This document shows positions 9,825 to 18,692 of a stretch of 64,000 nucleotides of DNA, in pieces (within the stretch, counting starts at the first letter, position 1; each line of letters starts with the position of its first letter). A program made the translations under genes and the position numbers. The notes beneath the pieces are model-generated. The model was not told where the DNA came from. It saw nothing but the letters and a program-made list of their open reading frames with translations, and ran no database searches. This DNA is from Nostoc sp. CHAB 5824. Its GTDB lineage: Bacteria > Cyanobacteriota > Cyanobacteriia > Cyanobacteriales > Nostocaceae. The stretch is taken from positions 50,836 through 114,835 of the forward strand of contig NZ_JAIVFT010000023.1 of assembly GCF_020829665.1 (NCBI RefSeq), in the 5' to 3' direction.

Positions 9825-10280
9825 ATGATTAATCAAATTGTCACTTTAGAATCTTGTTGGCATAGTTCTGTTCCGTGGGGAAAAACCATGCCGCCATTAG
9901 CAGTTCAAATTCTTGAAAAAGTCTTGTTATCAAGCTCTGATATATCAGGCTACTGTTGTGGTATCCAATGGGAGAGACAGGAATGGATTTATGCCATTGT
10001 CTGCTGTCGTGAAATACTCTACTTGCCTCAAAGAGAATTTTCTGGAACAAAGTTAGTGGAAAAAGCCACAGTTGCTACGCCAGTTTTTCAATTGGGAGAT
10101 GTGGTGGAAGTTGATTTTAGTGAAGAACCAGCACGTCGTATTATTCAGGGGATTTTTAGCTTGAAAAACAATTGGCTTTATGCAGTAGAATGGCGTTCCC
10201 CAAATTTGTCAGAAATGGCATCGGCTCAAAGTAGAATTATCTGGCTTGCGGATGTGGATTTAGTAAAAGTGAATGTATGA
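9825..10280 (+). CDS. DUF1392-like conserved hypothetical (151 aa)
   Basis: The ATG at 9825 (MINQIVTLESCWHSS) gives 151 residues, the size expected for DUF1392, a family of unknown function found mainly in Anabaena/Nostoc. The protein is Trp- and Cys-rich (WGKTMPPLAVQ, CCGIQWERQEWIY) with no signal peptide and no membrane helix. A second half (GDVVEVDFSEE ... LYAVEWRSP ... VDLVKV) alternates strands and could be a small beta-barrel. The family call comes from memory of the N-terminal pattern. It stands alone between MITE copy A and the SGNH gene. Confidence 0.5.
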   Translation: MINQIVTLESCWHSSVPWGKTMPPLAVQILEKVLLSSSDISGYCCGIQWERQEWIYAIVCCREILYLPQREFSGTKLVEKATVATPVFQLGDVVEVDFSEEPARRIIQGIFSLKNNWLYAVEWRSPNLSEMASAQSRIIWLADVDLVKVNV

Positions 10281-10596
10281 CTGTATGACTCTAGGTTTTT
10301 GGAGTTGTACCAAAAAAGTTAGTTTGCTTATCCGAGTGTGCGCTTAATTGTTTGAGTTGATTTCCTATTGTTGGGATTGAATGCTTAATAGTAAGTCAAC
10401 CAAATCCCAAATCCCATATTGCTTTCCTCTAATCTAAAAGACAGCGAGTCGGGGGATGTGAAGGGAATGGCTGCTGTGATGAGAGTGGATGAGCATAGGC
10501 GATCGCTTTCTTGTATTTCGAGAAGGTATTCCCGTTATATCCAAGGATTTGATTGGCAATACCCAATTGTTAATATCGGCCCAAGAAAAAGTATCC
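10281..10596. other. Intergenic region, nothing recognised
   Basis: The stretch lies between two convergent genes. It holds one HIP1 octamer near 10499 and no reading frame, terminator or repeat that could be defended. Confidence 0.4.
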
Positions 10597-11313
10597 TTAT
10601 TTACCGACAATATAGGGGAGAAAAACCCGTCGTACTTCCGATGCACCCCGCAGACTTGGCTCGATCATCGCTGTGAACCAGGATGGATCGCCCTTTAGAA
10701 AGTGAGCGTGGAGATCAACGAACTGTCCATAACGATTGGCAATTTCTTGAATAGCAGTGTTCATGCGCTGGAGGTTCTTGCGAGCGATCGCCGGATCAAT
10801 ATCCAAAAAGTTGCGCCTATCATCACCCAAGCTAGGATCGTACACATTACCTAGCAGAACAGGACGGATTGGCAAATGCTGTACAAATGTGTCGAGGGTA
10901 TTGGCAAAAGTTACAATTCCTGCACCGGGATCTCGAATTAATCCCCGCAGTAGATCGTTACCACCAATAGTGATGAGTGCAATCGCCTTTCCTTCCACTC
11001 GCAATCCTTGCGCCTGAGGCAGCAAACCAGCAACCGTCGCACCATCACGGGCACGATGTTCTAGGCGAGCAGGTTGGCGTGATTTGAGGTCAAGACCTTG
11101 AAACTCCGGAAACAGGCGATCGTCATTCTGCACGAGGAGTTGTCCTGGATGAACCCCAAACTCGTTATATCGTCCGCAATCTAAAATTGAGTCCCCAAAG
11201 GTATATAGCGTCAGCATTGCTTGTTCTGGTCGATTGCAGCCCAAGAGAGTCAGGAAACTTGCTCCTCCAGCTATTTGCATAAACCGTCGTCGTGTAGGTT
11301 GAAACAAAGCCAT
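10597..11313 (-). CDS. SGNH/GDSL hydrolase, Tat-exported lipoprotein (238 aa)
   Basis: The N-terminus has a twin-arginine signal (TRRRFMQIAGG) running into a lipobox, LLGC, so export by Tat followed by lipidation is predicted. SGNH blocks are visible: FGDSILDCGRYNE with the nucleophilic Ser, a Gly in the LLGNVYDP block, and GGNDLL with the Asn. The Asp/His block is less clear; DLHAHF is the best candidate. The family comprises esterases and lipases of broad specificity, and the substrate is unknown. An AGGAGA site 6 bases upstream supports the start. A MITE copy lies about 90 bp upstream. Confidence 0.8.
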   Translation of the reverse strand: MALFQPTRRRFMQIAGGASFLTLLGCNRPEQAMLTLYTFGDSILDCGRYNEFGVHPGQLLVQNDDRLFPEFQGLDLKSRQPARLEHRARDGATVAGLLPQAQGLRVEGKAIALITIGGNDLLRGLIRDPGAGIVTFANTLDTFVQHLPIRPVLLGNVYDPSLGDDRRNFLDIDPAIARKNLQRMNTAIQEIANRYGQFVDLHAHFLKGDPSWFTAMIEPSLRGASEVRRVFLPYIVGK

Positions 11314-11403
11314 GACACTCTCCTGTTTGTTCGACGATTCAAAATAATCTTTGTTTCGAGATAAGCTCTAAGTATAATTAGCGAGCAGACACGAGAAATA
11401 GAA

Positions 11404-11520
11404 TAAGCTATTACGCTTTGAAATTACACAGTCACTTCCTAAGTTCGTTGACCGCTGACGGTTAACTGTCAACTGTCAACAGCCAACACGAAAAGATGTG
11501 CTTAAATGCGCGACAGCTTA
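11404..11520. mobile_element. MITE copy B (117 bp)
   Basis: It has the same TAAGCTATTACGC left end and GCGCGACAGCTTA right end as copies A and C and lies in the same orientation. It ends 60 bases before the preferred start of the sugar-binding protein, and an in-frame ATG at 11506 lies inside the element. It may therefore have displaced the native 5' region of that gene. Confidence 0.8.
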
Positions 11521-11580
11521 TCTGATGGGGTTATGAAGAATGAAACCTGTTTTAGATGCTCAAGTGTCCGAGTCTATATG

Positions 11581-12534
11581 TCAAAGTTGCTGGTATTTAG
11601 CGCCTACGCTGTGATTACTGTTGCGGCTTTTTCGCAGTCTGGCTGTACACGCGAGAAAACGAAAAAAATTGTCGGATTTTCGCAGACGGAAAACATTGGC
11701 CCGTGGCGCATCGCCGAAACGAATAGCATCAAAGAGGAGGCTGCCAAACGTAAGAAAACTTACGATTTCCTGATGACGGATGCTCAGGGGCAGACGTCGA
11801 AGCAATTTGCCGACATTGAGGATCTGATCGCACGACAAGTCGACGCCATATTTCTCGCGCCACGCGAATATGAGGGTCTCACACCTGCTCTCGAAGCAGC
11901 GAAAGCGGCAAAAATACCGGTGTTTCTCATCGACCGTGAAGCAGCGGGAAAACCAGGCGAGCACTTTGTCAGCTTTCTCGGATCGGATTTCATCGTCCAA
12001 GGTCGCCGCGTTGGCAAATGGCTGGCTCAGGCTACTGATGGCAAGGCGTCTATCGTGGAACTCACCGGAACAGCGGGGTCATCGGTCGCCATTGATCGGG
12101 CAAAGGGATTTCGTGATGCGATCGCCAGTTATCCCAACATGAAGATCATCGCCACGCAGACGGCAGATTTTTCGCGGGCTGCGGCTGTGCGTGTAATGGA
12201 AAACATTATCCAGGCTAAGGGCACTGAGATCACCGCAGTGTATGCTCACAATGACGAAATGGCATTGGGTGCCATCCAGGCTCTTAAATCCGCAAGCATG
12301 AAGCCCGGTAAGGATGTGATGGTCGGTTCAATCGATGGTCAGAAAGCCGCACTTGAAGCGATTATCCGCGGTGAGCTTGGAGTGAGTGTCGAGTCAAACC
12401 CGCGTTTTGGCCCACTTGTTTTCGCTACGATGGAAAAGTATTTTGTCGGCAAAAAGATTCCTCCTAAAATAATTCTTGAGGACAGACTCTTCGACGTGAC
12501 AAACGCCAAAGATTTTGTGCATGAAGCATACTAA
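11581..12534 (+). CDS. Sugar ABC transporter substrate-binding protein, YtfQ-like
   Basis: This is a CUT2-family periplasmic sugar-binding lipoprotein. After a short signal sequence with a possible lipobox (SQSGC), VGFSQ, GPWRIAETNSIKEEA, DAIFLAPREYEGL, IPVFLIDRE, VELTGTAGSSVAIDRAKGF and VYAHNDEMALGAIQA follow in the order seen in E. coli YtfQ, the galactofuranose-binding protein. Starts at 11533 and 11506 are in frame, but 11506 lies inside MITE copy B; 11581 gives the YtfQ-like 317 residues. The stop TAA (12532-12534) is the first three bases of MITE copy C. GC content and codon use are clearly higher in GC than neighbouring cyanobacterial genes, suggesting transfer. The ligand could be galactofuranose or another furanose or pentose. 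Confidence 0.85.
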   Translation, partial: SKLLVFSAYAVITVAAFSQSGCTREKTKKIVGFSQTENIGPWRIAETNSIKEEAAKRKKTYDFLMTDAQGQTSKQFADIEDLIARQVDAIFLAPREYEGLTPALEAAKAAKIPVFLIDREAAGKPGEHFVSFLGSDFIVQGRRVGKWLAQATDGKASIVELTGTAGSSVAIDRAKGFRDAIASYPNMKIIATQTADFSRAAAVRVMENIIQAKGTEITAVYAHNDEMALGAIQALKSASMKPGKDVMVGSIDGQKAALEAIIRGELGVSVESNPRFGPLVFATMEKYFVGKKIPPKIILEDRLFDVTNAKDFVHEAY

Positions 12535-12651
12535 GCTATTACGCTTTGAAATTACACAGTCACTTCCTAAGTTCGTTGACCGCTGACGGTTAACTGTCAA
12601 CTGTCAACAGCCAACACGAAAAGATATGCAAGTTAAATGCGCGACAGCTTA
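12532..12651. mobile_element. MITE copy C (120 bp)
   Basis: It is nearly identical to copy B and in the same orientation. It abuts the last sense codon of the binding-protein gene, and its terminal TAA acts as that gene's stop. It separates the binding-protein gene from the ATPase and permease genes that normally follow directly. Confidence 0.8.
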
Positions 12652-12767
12652 AATAGTTCCTGTCTTACAAATAATAAATATTAAAGATAGCCAGGAAATA
12701 TGTTGAGCCTCGACGATGAATAAAGAAGATGACTCAGGGCTATCAGGACAAAAACTAGGTAAAGCCG

Positions 12768-14312
12768 ATGACTCAGGCGACTCGAACAGTCTTGTGCATG
12801 ACCGATATAAAGAAAAGTTTTTCCGGCGTGTCAGCGCTCCGGGGCGTTGATTTTGATCTAAAGGCGGGCGAGATTCATGCGCTGGTCGGAGAGAACGGCG
12901 CTGGCAAATCGACACTCATCAAGATCATGACGGGAGCGTATCGACGGGACTCGGGTGTTATGGATTATGGCGAGAGTCCCGTTGCATTCCAGAACCCGAC
13001 CGAAGCCCAGGCGGTAGGCATCGTAGCTGTCTACCAGGAGATCCATCTCGTAGGTTCCCGAACCGTTGCCGAGAATATTTTTCTTGGCAGAGAGCCGCAT
13101 CGCCTTGGCATTATTGACAGACGGCGCATGAACACCGAGGCGTTGGAGATATTGGGACGCTTGGGGTTGGATATCGACCCGCGCTCGGTGGTTGGTTCGC
13201 TCAATATTGCCCATCGCCAGATGGTGACGATCGCACGAGCTATATCCTTTGGTGCGCGTGTGCTTATCCTCGATGAACCCACAAGTTCGCTTACGGAAAC
13301 CGAGGTCTCTGTTCTTTTTAACGTTATGCGGCGACTAAAGTCGGAAGGGACGTCCATCGTTTACGTCAGCCACCGTTTTGAAGAACTTTACACCGTTTGC
13401 GATCGCGTCACAGTTCTGCGTGATGGGCGCAACATCGTAACGCAGTCGCTAACCACGCTCAATCGCCTGGATCTTGTCTGTCATATGCTGGGTCGTAAGC
13501 CAGAAGAGGTGAGCAAAGGTGTTACGGCGTTCGCAGGACGGTCGCAAAACGTGGTAAATCGGCCAGTGCTCCTCCATGCGGAAGCTCTCAAATATAAGAA
13601 ACGCCTCGATGGTGTCTCAATTGAAATGCGGCATGGCGAAATCGTCGGGCTTGCAGGTTTACTCGGCTCTGGTCGAAGTGAAACGGTACGCGCTCTGTTC
13701 GGGGCCGAACCACTTGAGGGTGGAACTGTAAAACTCGAAGGTAGTCTTCTGTCCCTGCGCGATCCTCATGATGCCATCAACGCTGGGATAGCTTTCCTTT
13801 CAGAGGATCGCAAAGCGGACGGCATCATCCCTGAGCTTTCGGTGCGTGAAAACCTCACGCTCGCTGCACTACCAAACCTTACGCAATGGGGCATCGTTTC
13901 CAGAAAACGACAGAACGAGCTTGTCGAACGTTTCATGCAGCGCCTTGGAATTAAGGCGGCCAGCGCCGAGCAGAAGATCCACGAACTATCGGGCGGCAAT
14001 CAGCAGAAGGTTCTTCTGGCGCGATGGCTGTGCAAGAATACAAAACTTCTTCTCCTCGACGAGCCGACTCGCGGTATCGACGTTGGTGCAAAGGGCGAGA
14101 TCCAGCGGCTTATTGCTGAACTAGCAGAGCAAGGGCTGGGGGTTCTGATGATTTCATCGGAAGTGGAAGAGCTAGTTGAAGGTTCGCAACGTGTCATCGT
14201 CCTGCGTGATGGGCGGTCAATTGTGGAACTCAGTGGTGAACAGAAGAATATAAAGGCAATTCTGCACGTCATGGCAGAAGGTGCAGATCGTAAAGAAGCC
14301 GTCGGTAGATAG
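12768..14312 (+). CDS. Sugar ABC transporter ATPase, YtfR-like (514 aa)
   Basis: This is a CUT2-type double ATPase. The first half has Walker A GENGAGKST, a weak signature (LNIAHRQ) and Walker B VLILDEPTSSL. The second half has the family's degenerate P-loop (GLLGSGRSE), an intact signature LSGGNQQKV and Walker B LLLLDEPTRGID. It matches the E. coli YtfR layout. It energises the two downstream permeases; its end overlaps or abuts the next start. The word GATGACTCAGG is duplicated at 12728 and 12767, the second copy overlapping the ATG. GC-rich codon use sets it apart from surrounding genes. Confidence 0.9.
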   Translation: MTQATRTVLCMTDIKKSFSGVSALRGVDFDLKAGEIHALVGENGAGKSTLIKIMTGAYRRDSGVMDYGESPVAFQNPTEAQAVGIVAVYQEIHLVGSRTVAENIFLGREPHRLGIIDRRRMNTEALEILGRLGLDIDPRSVVGSLNIAHRQMVTIARAISFGARVLILDEPTSSLTETEVSVLFNVMRRLKSEGTSIVYVSHRFEELYTVCDRVTVLRDGRNIVTQSLTTLNRLDLVCHMLGRKPEEVSKGVTAFAGRSQNVVNRPVLLHAEALKYKKRLDGVSIEMRHGEIVGLAGLLGSGRSETVRALFGAEPLEGGTVKLEGSLLSLRDPHDAINAGIAFLSEDRKADGIIPELSVRENLTLAALPNLTQWGIVSRKRQNELVERFMQRLGIKAASAEQKIHELSGGNQQKVLLARWLCKNTKLLLLDEPTRGIDVGAKGEIQRLIAELAEQGLGVLMISSEVEELVEGSQRVIVLRDGRSIVELSGEQKNIKAILHVMAEGADRKEAVGR

Positions 14313-14334
14313 TGTGAAACAGAGTAGCACAGAA

Positions 14335-15282
14335 ATGAATAGCAACAAGCCTAAGCCGAGTTGGCGAACCCTGTGGAACCCAAACTTCGGTGCACCTGCG
14401 GCGCTCCTAATTCTCTATATTGCGAACGCCGTCTTCACTCCGCGTTTCGCTACAGTTAGCAACACTTTTAACATGTTGCTCCAAGTATCCACGACAATGT
14501 TTGTTGCCGTTGGGATGACATTTGTCATTGCCTCGCGTGGCATTGATTTGACGGTTGGCTCTACTATGGCATTGGTTTCAGTGATTGTGGCATTGCTGAT
14601 TAAGTATGGGATGACTGTTGCCATCTTGTTCGCCTTAAGTGGTGCCTTGTTGATTGGTATTCTCAATGGCTTTCTCATCTCACGTTTGAAACTTGACCCG
14701 TTAATCACTACCTTGGCGGCTCTCATCATGTGGCGTGGGGTCGCTCAAGTCATCGGGGACGGTCAGCTCGTTCCCTTCACCCATCCCACATTTGAAGCGC
14801 TCGGAAAGGGTTATCTCGGTTTTATACCAATTCAGGTTGTAATTGCAGCAGTCGTCATTGCAGGAGCCTTCTTCTGTATCCGCTCTACGCTTTTTGGGCG
14901 TCATATTGTTGCAGTCGGTGGCAACGAGAAGGCCGCAAGGCTTGCGGGCATCCGTGCGGAACGCGTGAAATACATCGTCTATATAATTAGTGCCCTGCTT
15001 GCTGGTCTGGCCGGACTTGTCGAGACAGCGAGGCTGGGTATGGGCGATCCTAGCAAGGTCGGTGTCAACGCGGAATTCGATGCGATCGCAGCCGTTGTTG
15101 TTGGCGGCACGCCCTTCTCTGGTGGCCGCGCGAATGTCCTCGGCACTGTTGTGGGAGCGCTGATCATGCAGGTGATCTCCACAAGTTTCAACATGCTCCT
15201 GATTCCCTTCACTTGGTCATTAGTTTTAAAATCCGTAATCATTCTTTTCGCCATTTTCTTACAGCGTCCTAAGGAGGTTTAA
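14335..15282 (+). CDS. Sugar ABC transporter permease, YtfT-like (315 aa)
   Basis: This is an inner-membrane permease of the RbsC/YtfT family with about eight to ten hydrophobic helices. The diagnostic segment GMTFVIASRGIDLTVGSTMAL and the late loop AVVVGGTPFSGGRANVLGT are present. Possible starts are GTG 14281 (inside the previous gene), GTG 14314 (just after its stop) and ATG 14335; the last was chosen. Translational coupling with the ATPase is likely. It should pair with the next permease as a heterodimer, as in the E. coli galactofuranose importer. Confidence 0.88.
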   Translation: MNSNKPKPSWRTLWNPNFGAPAALLILYIANAVFTPRFATVSNTFNMLLQVSTTMFVAVGMTFVIASRGIDLTVGSTMALVSVIVALLIKYGMTVAILFALSGALLIGILNGFLISRLKLDPLITTLAALIMWRGVAQVIGDGQLVPFTHPTFEALGKGYLGFIPIQVVIAAVVIAGAFFCIRSTLFGRHIVAVGGNEKAARLAGIRAERVKYIVYIISALLAGLAGLVETARLGMGDPSKVGVNAEFDAIAAVVVGGTPFSGGRANVLGTVVGALIMQVISTSFNMLLIPFTWSLVLKSVIILFAIFLQRPKEV

Positions 15283-15288
15283 CGCATC

Positions 15289-16269
15289 ATGGCTGCTACA
15301 AGGTCTTTTGCGCTTGCTCTGATGCGGTTCTGGAAGCATCTCGCCAAGCTCCTCACCTCGCAGGGCGTGCTGCTCATGCTCCTTAGTTTGGCTGTTTTTG
15401 CATCGTTTCGTTATGAAACCTTCCTGACACCTCTTAATCTCATGAACATTATGCGACAGAACAGTATGCTCGCGATCGTGGCACTAGGTATGACTGTGGT
15501 GATCCTGAGCGGAGGAATCGATCTGTCGGTAGGTTCCCTCGTTGCTCTAGGCGGTGTTGTCGCCGCAATGCTCGCCGGACAAGGAAGCTTCGTGGCAATT
15601 ATTGGCGGCATTGCCAGCACCACCTTGCTTGGTGTGGTCAATGGTCTTCTCGTGTCACATGCGCGGCTTCAGCCGTTCGTTGTCACGTTATTCACTGCGA
15701 GTGCTGCACGCGGACTGGCGTTGAGCATCACCGAGGAGAAGTCGATTGCTGTACCACCGACAGCATCGGGACTTGTTTGGCTGGGCAGAGGGTTCATTGC
15801 TTCCGTCCCTGTCCCCGTGATTATAGTTGCGCTCTTATATTTTGCAGCTTGGTTTATGCTGCACAGGAGCCGATTAGGGTTGCACATGTTCGCTGTCGGT
15901 GACAACGAGGAAGCCTCCCGCCTCATGGGCGTGAACCCAAACCGGGTAAAGCTTGCGGTGTACACGTTCAGCGGTCTGCTTTCAGGACTTGCTGGTGTTA
16001 TTCTCGCGGGCCGTCTAGGGGCGGGTCAGCCTGTGGCTGCCTTTGGCTGGGAGACGGATGCGATCGCCGCGACCGTCATGGGAGGAACGTTTCTCGTAGG
16101 GGGGCAGGGGAGCGTATTTCCGACGCTTGTCGGTGTCCTTCTCTTAGGAATGATGTACAACCTCCTGAATCTCGAGGGGACTATTACTCCGTGGTGGCAA
16201 CTTGTGCTCCGAGGCGGCTTTCTACTTATGGTCGTTATCTTCCAGCAGCGGATCGCGCAGAGGGACTAA
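15289..16269 (+). CDS. Sugar ABC transporter permease, YjfF-like (326 aa)
   Basis: This is the second CUT2 permease, starting six bases after the first ends. A near-perfect ribosome binding site (AAGGAGGT, 15271-15278) lies inside the upstream gene. It has the family loop GMTVVILSGGIDLSVGS near residue 66 and TVMGGTFLVGGQGSV near residue 262. With the binding protein, ATPase and YtfT-like permease it completes a YtfQ-YtfR-YtfT-YjfF importer. No sugar-metabolism gene or local regulator is linked. Confidence 0.88.
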   Translation: MAATRSFALALMRFWKHLAKLLTSQGVLLMLLSLAVFASFRYETFLTPLNLMNIMRQNSMLAIVALGMTVVILSGGIDLSVGSLVALGGVVAAMLAGQGSFVAIIGGIASTTLLGVVNGLLVSHARLQPFVVTLFTASAARGLALSITEEKSIAVPPTASGLVWLGRGFIASVPVPVIIVALLYFAAWFMLHRSRLGLHMFAVGDNEEASRLMGVNPNRVKLAVYTFSGLLSGLAGVILAGRLGAGQPVAAFGWETDAIAATVMGGTFLVGGQGSVFPTLVGVLLLGMMYNLLNLEGTITPWWQLVLRGGFLLMVVIFQQRIAQRD

Positions 16270-16342
16270 TGTTTTACCATCTCAACTTTTAAGGAACTCC
16301 AAAAAAGAAATTATCCAATTTTTTGAATCAAAACGACTTTTC

Positions 16343-16378
16343 CTCCCCCTGCTCCCCCTGCTCCCCCTGCTCCCCCTG
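16343..16378. repeat. Four tandem copies of a 9-bp unit
   Basis: CTCCCCCTG is repeated four times without a gap, in the short space between the sugar permease and the stress-protein gene. The reverse complement of the same unit occurs at 49211-49228 inside a coding region. Confidence 0.9.
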
Positions 16379-16425
16379 CTCAAGAACAGCCTGCCTTCAC
16401 CCATCATTTTTGGGTTGGTCGAGTA

Positions 16426-16842
16426 CTAGGGCACAATCAGCACTGGGCAAGGGGAAAGATTAATCACGCGAGTGGTAACACTATCATCTGCTCCCTCTTC
16501 AGTCAAGCCTAGCCCCCGACAGCCCATGATGATTAAATCGGCACCAATTTCATCAGCGACATCGCAGATAGTAAAAGCTGGTTTACCTTGCCTTTCCATG
16601 ATTTCGGATTGAATTCCTTGCCCAGAAAATAAAGATTGGGCACTTTCAAGCAGTTTAGCAACTACCTCTGGTGACACCATCGGATCTGGACTAGGCGCTT
16701 CTTTTGGTGGTTCTTCTACCACAGACAGCAGCACCAAGCGACTGCCGTACTTTTTAACTACGTTGGTAACTACGTCAGCAGCTTCCCGCGTTTCCCGGCT
16801 TTGATCGATAGGAAATAGTACTGTCTTAAATATCTCTGTCAC
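16426..16842 (-). CDS. Universal stress protein (UspA family, 138 aa)
   Basis: This is a single Usp domain: the first strand and acidic residue in TVLFPIDQS, the long helix REAADVVTNVVKKYG, VLLSVVEEP, and the C-terminal IIMGCRGLGL followed by SVTTRVINLSPCPVLIV. The nucleotide loop G-2x-G-9x-G(S/T) is imperfect here (GCRG, then TEEGADDS), so ATP binding is uncertain. It is cytosolic and transcribed divergently from pgk. Its role is a general stress response. Confidence 0.9.
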   Translation of the reverse strand: MTEIFKTVLFPIDQSRETREAADVVTNVVKKYGSRLVLLSVVEEPPKEAPSPDPMVSPEVVAKLLESAQSLFSGQGIQSEIMERQGKPAFTICDVADEIGADLIIMGCRGLGLTEEGADDSVTTRVINLSPCPVLIVP

Positions 16843-16922
16843 TTGGGTACCCCTGACTCCGGTAAAATCTTGATGGTTCTACTTTCAAAACAATAACAAA
16901 AAGGCAATCAGGAGAGTTTGGT

Positions 16923-18125
16923 GTGTCCAAAAAAAGTTTAGCAAGTTTATCTTCGGCTGATATATCTGGGAAACGTGCCTTAGTGCGGGTTGACTTTAAT
17001 GTACCTGTCGACGATCAAGGTAACATTACCGACGATACTCGCATTCGCGCAGCCTTGCCAACCATCCAAGATTTGACGCAGAAGGGTGCTAAGGTCATTC
17101 TCGCAAGCCATTTTGGGCGTCCCAAGGGTGTGGATGATAAATTACGCCTAACTCCCGTTGCCAAGCGTCTATCTGAGTTACTGGGGCAAGAAGTTATTAA
17201 AACTGATGACTCGATTGGCGATGATGTTGCAGCTAAAGTTGGCGCGTTGCAAAATGGCCAAGTGTTGTTACTGGAAAATGTCCGTTTTTATAAAGAAGAA
17301 GAGAAAAACGACCCAGAATTTGCGAAAAAATTGGCAGCTAATGCTGATTTTTATGTAAATGATGCTTTTGGTACTGCACACCGCGCCCATGCTTCTACTG
17401 AAGGTGTGACTAAATTCCTTAGCCCTTCTGTGGCTGGATATTTGGTTGAGAAGGAATTGCAATATCTGCAAAACGCTATTGAAAATCCCCAACGTCCTTT
17501 GGCAGCAATTATCGGTGGTTCCAAAGTTTCCAGCAAAATTGGCGTGATTGAAACGTTGCTGGAGAAGTGCGACAAGCTGATTATCGGTGGTGGGATGATT
17601 TTCACCTTTTACAAAGCCCGTGGTTTGAATGTCGGTAAGTCGTTGGTAGAAGAAGACAAGCTAGAACTAGCGAAGTCTTTGGAAGCTAAGGCTAAAGAAC
17701 GGGGCGTTGCTTTACTCCTTCCCACAGATGTGGTATTGGCAGATAACTTTGCCCCTGATGCCAATTCTCAAACCGTTAGCATTGAGAATATCCCAGATGG
17801 TTGGATGGGCTTGGATATTGGGCCAGACTCGGTGAAAGTTTTCCAAGAAGCCCTTGCAGATACCAAAACGGTAATTTGGAACGGGCCAATGGGTGTATTT
17901 GAGTTTGATAAATTTGCAGTAGGTACGGAAGCGATCGCTCATACCCTTGCCGAAATCGGTAAAACTGGCACAACCACCATCATTGGTGGCGGCGACTCAG
18001 TAGCCGCTGTGGAAAAGGTTGGTTTAGCCGACCAAATGAGCCACATCTCCACCGGTGGCGGCGCTAGCTTGGAGTTGCTTGAAGGTAAGGTATTACCTGG
18101 AATTGCGGCTTTAGATGATGCTTAA
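16923..18125 (+). CDS. pgk: Phosphoglycerate kinase
   Basis: It catalyses interconversion of 1,3-bisphosphoglycerate and 3-phosphoglycerate, used in the Calvin cycle and glycolysis. The protein is 400 residues, the usual bacterial length. Recognisable are the N-domain signature RALVRVDFNVP, LASHFGRPKG, LLLENVRFY with the substrate-binding arginine, NDAFGTAHRAHAST, the interdomain AIIGGSKVSSKI and the nucleotide-binding WNGPMGVFE and GGGDSVAAV. The start is GTG at 16923 with AGGAG ten bases upstream. It is a single gene with its own terminator hairpin downstream. Confidence 0.97.
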   Translation: MSKKSLASLSSADISGKRALVRVDFNVPVDDQGNITDDTRIRAALPTIQDLTQKGAKVILASHFGRPKGVDDKLRLTPVAKRLSELLGQEVIKTDDSIGDDVAAKVGALQNGQVLLLENVRFYKEEEKNDPEFAKKLAANADFYVNDAFGTAHRAHASTEGVTKFLSPSVAGYLVEKELQYLQNAIENPQRPLAAIIGGSKVSSKIGVIETLLEKCDKLIIGGGMIFTFYKARGLNVGKSLVEEDKLELAKSLEAKAKERGVALLLPTDVVLADNFAPDANSQTVSIENIPDGWMGLDIGPDSVKVFQEALADTKTVIWNGPMGVFEFDKFAVGTEAIAHTLAEIGKTGTTTIIGGGDSVAAVEKVGLADQMSHISTGGGASLELLEGKVLPGIAALDDA

Positions 18126-18174
18126 GAAAATTACCTCTTAAGCTACTGAAAAAATCTGGTAGTTTTTGACAATT

Positions 18175-18212
18175 GTAGTAAGGGTGCGGTATACCGTACC
18201 CTTACTACATTT
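18175..18212 (+). terminator. Hairpin terminator after pgk
   Basis: GTAGTAAGGGTGCGGTA (18175-18191) pairs with TACCGTACCCTTACTAC (18192-18208), a near-perfect long stem, followed by ATTTATT. It could work on either strand. Confidence 0.65.
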
Positions 18213-18262
18213 ATTAGCAATTTTGGCAACGATACTACCAGAATTGTGGAGGTGAAAGTGTA

Positions 18263-18631
18263 ATGGCAAGAATTGAATAAATTTCAGTCAAAAACTATAG
18301 GGTTCTGCAAAATATTATCTTAAAAAATATCAAGCCTTTTTCCGTTTTCCTTGCCCCTAATGGTAGTGGCAAGACTACTTTTTTTGATGTGATAGGTTTT
18401 CTTTCAGATTGCCTTACTACTAATGTTTGCAAAGCCTTAGAAAAGCGAGGAAGATTCCAAGAAGTTATCTCCCGTGATTGCCAAAAATTAAAGAAGAGAC
18501 TTTGTGATGCTAGCAGTGTTGTGACTCAACACAAAGGAAATAGTGTTCTCCATAGAATTGCTGTAGAAGAACTGGAGTCATGGTTTATAGGTCAATACGC
18601 TTGGGTTAAGCAGAAAAATAAATTTGCGTAG
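18263..18631 (+). pseudogene. Decayed AAA ATPase / DUF4276 fusion remnant
   Basis: A ribosome binding site (GGAGGTGAAAG) precedes ATG 18263. The frame reads MARIE, a stop (TAA 18278-18280), then ISVKNYRVLQN, a P-loop APNGSGKTTFFD and GFLSDCL, as at the start of RecF-like AAA ATPases. Without a frame change it then passes into RDCQKLKKRL and RIAVEELESWFIGQY, which fits the middle of DUF4276 (Toprim-like), the gene that normally follows such ATPases. A large internal deletion has therefore fused the two genes, and a nonsense codon adds to the damage. The intact pair belongs to a class often found in defence-gene neighbourhoods. The family calls are from motif recognition. Confidence 0.65.
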
Positions 18632-18692
18632 TAGCGCGGCAAGCTTAATTTGCTGGGTTAGGGTAAACGCGGCGCAGCTTGATTCTGGCAGT

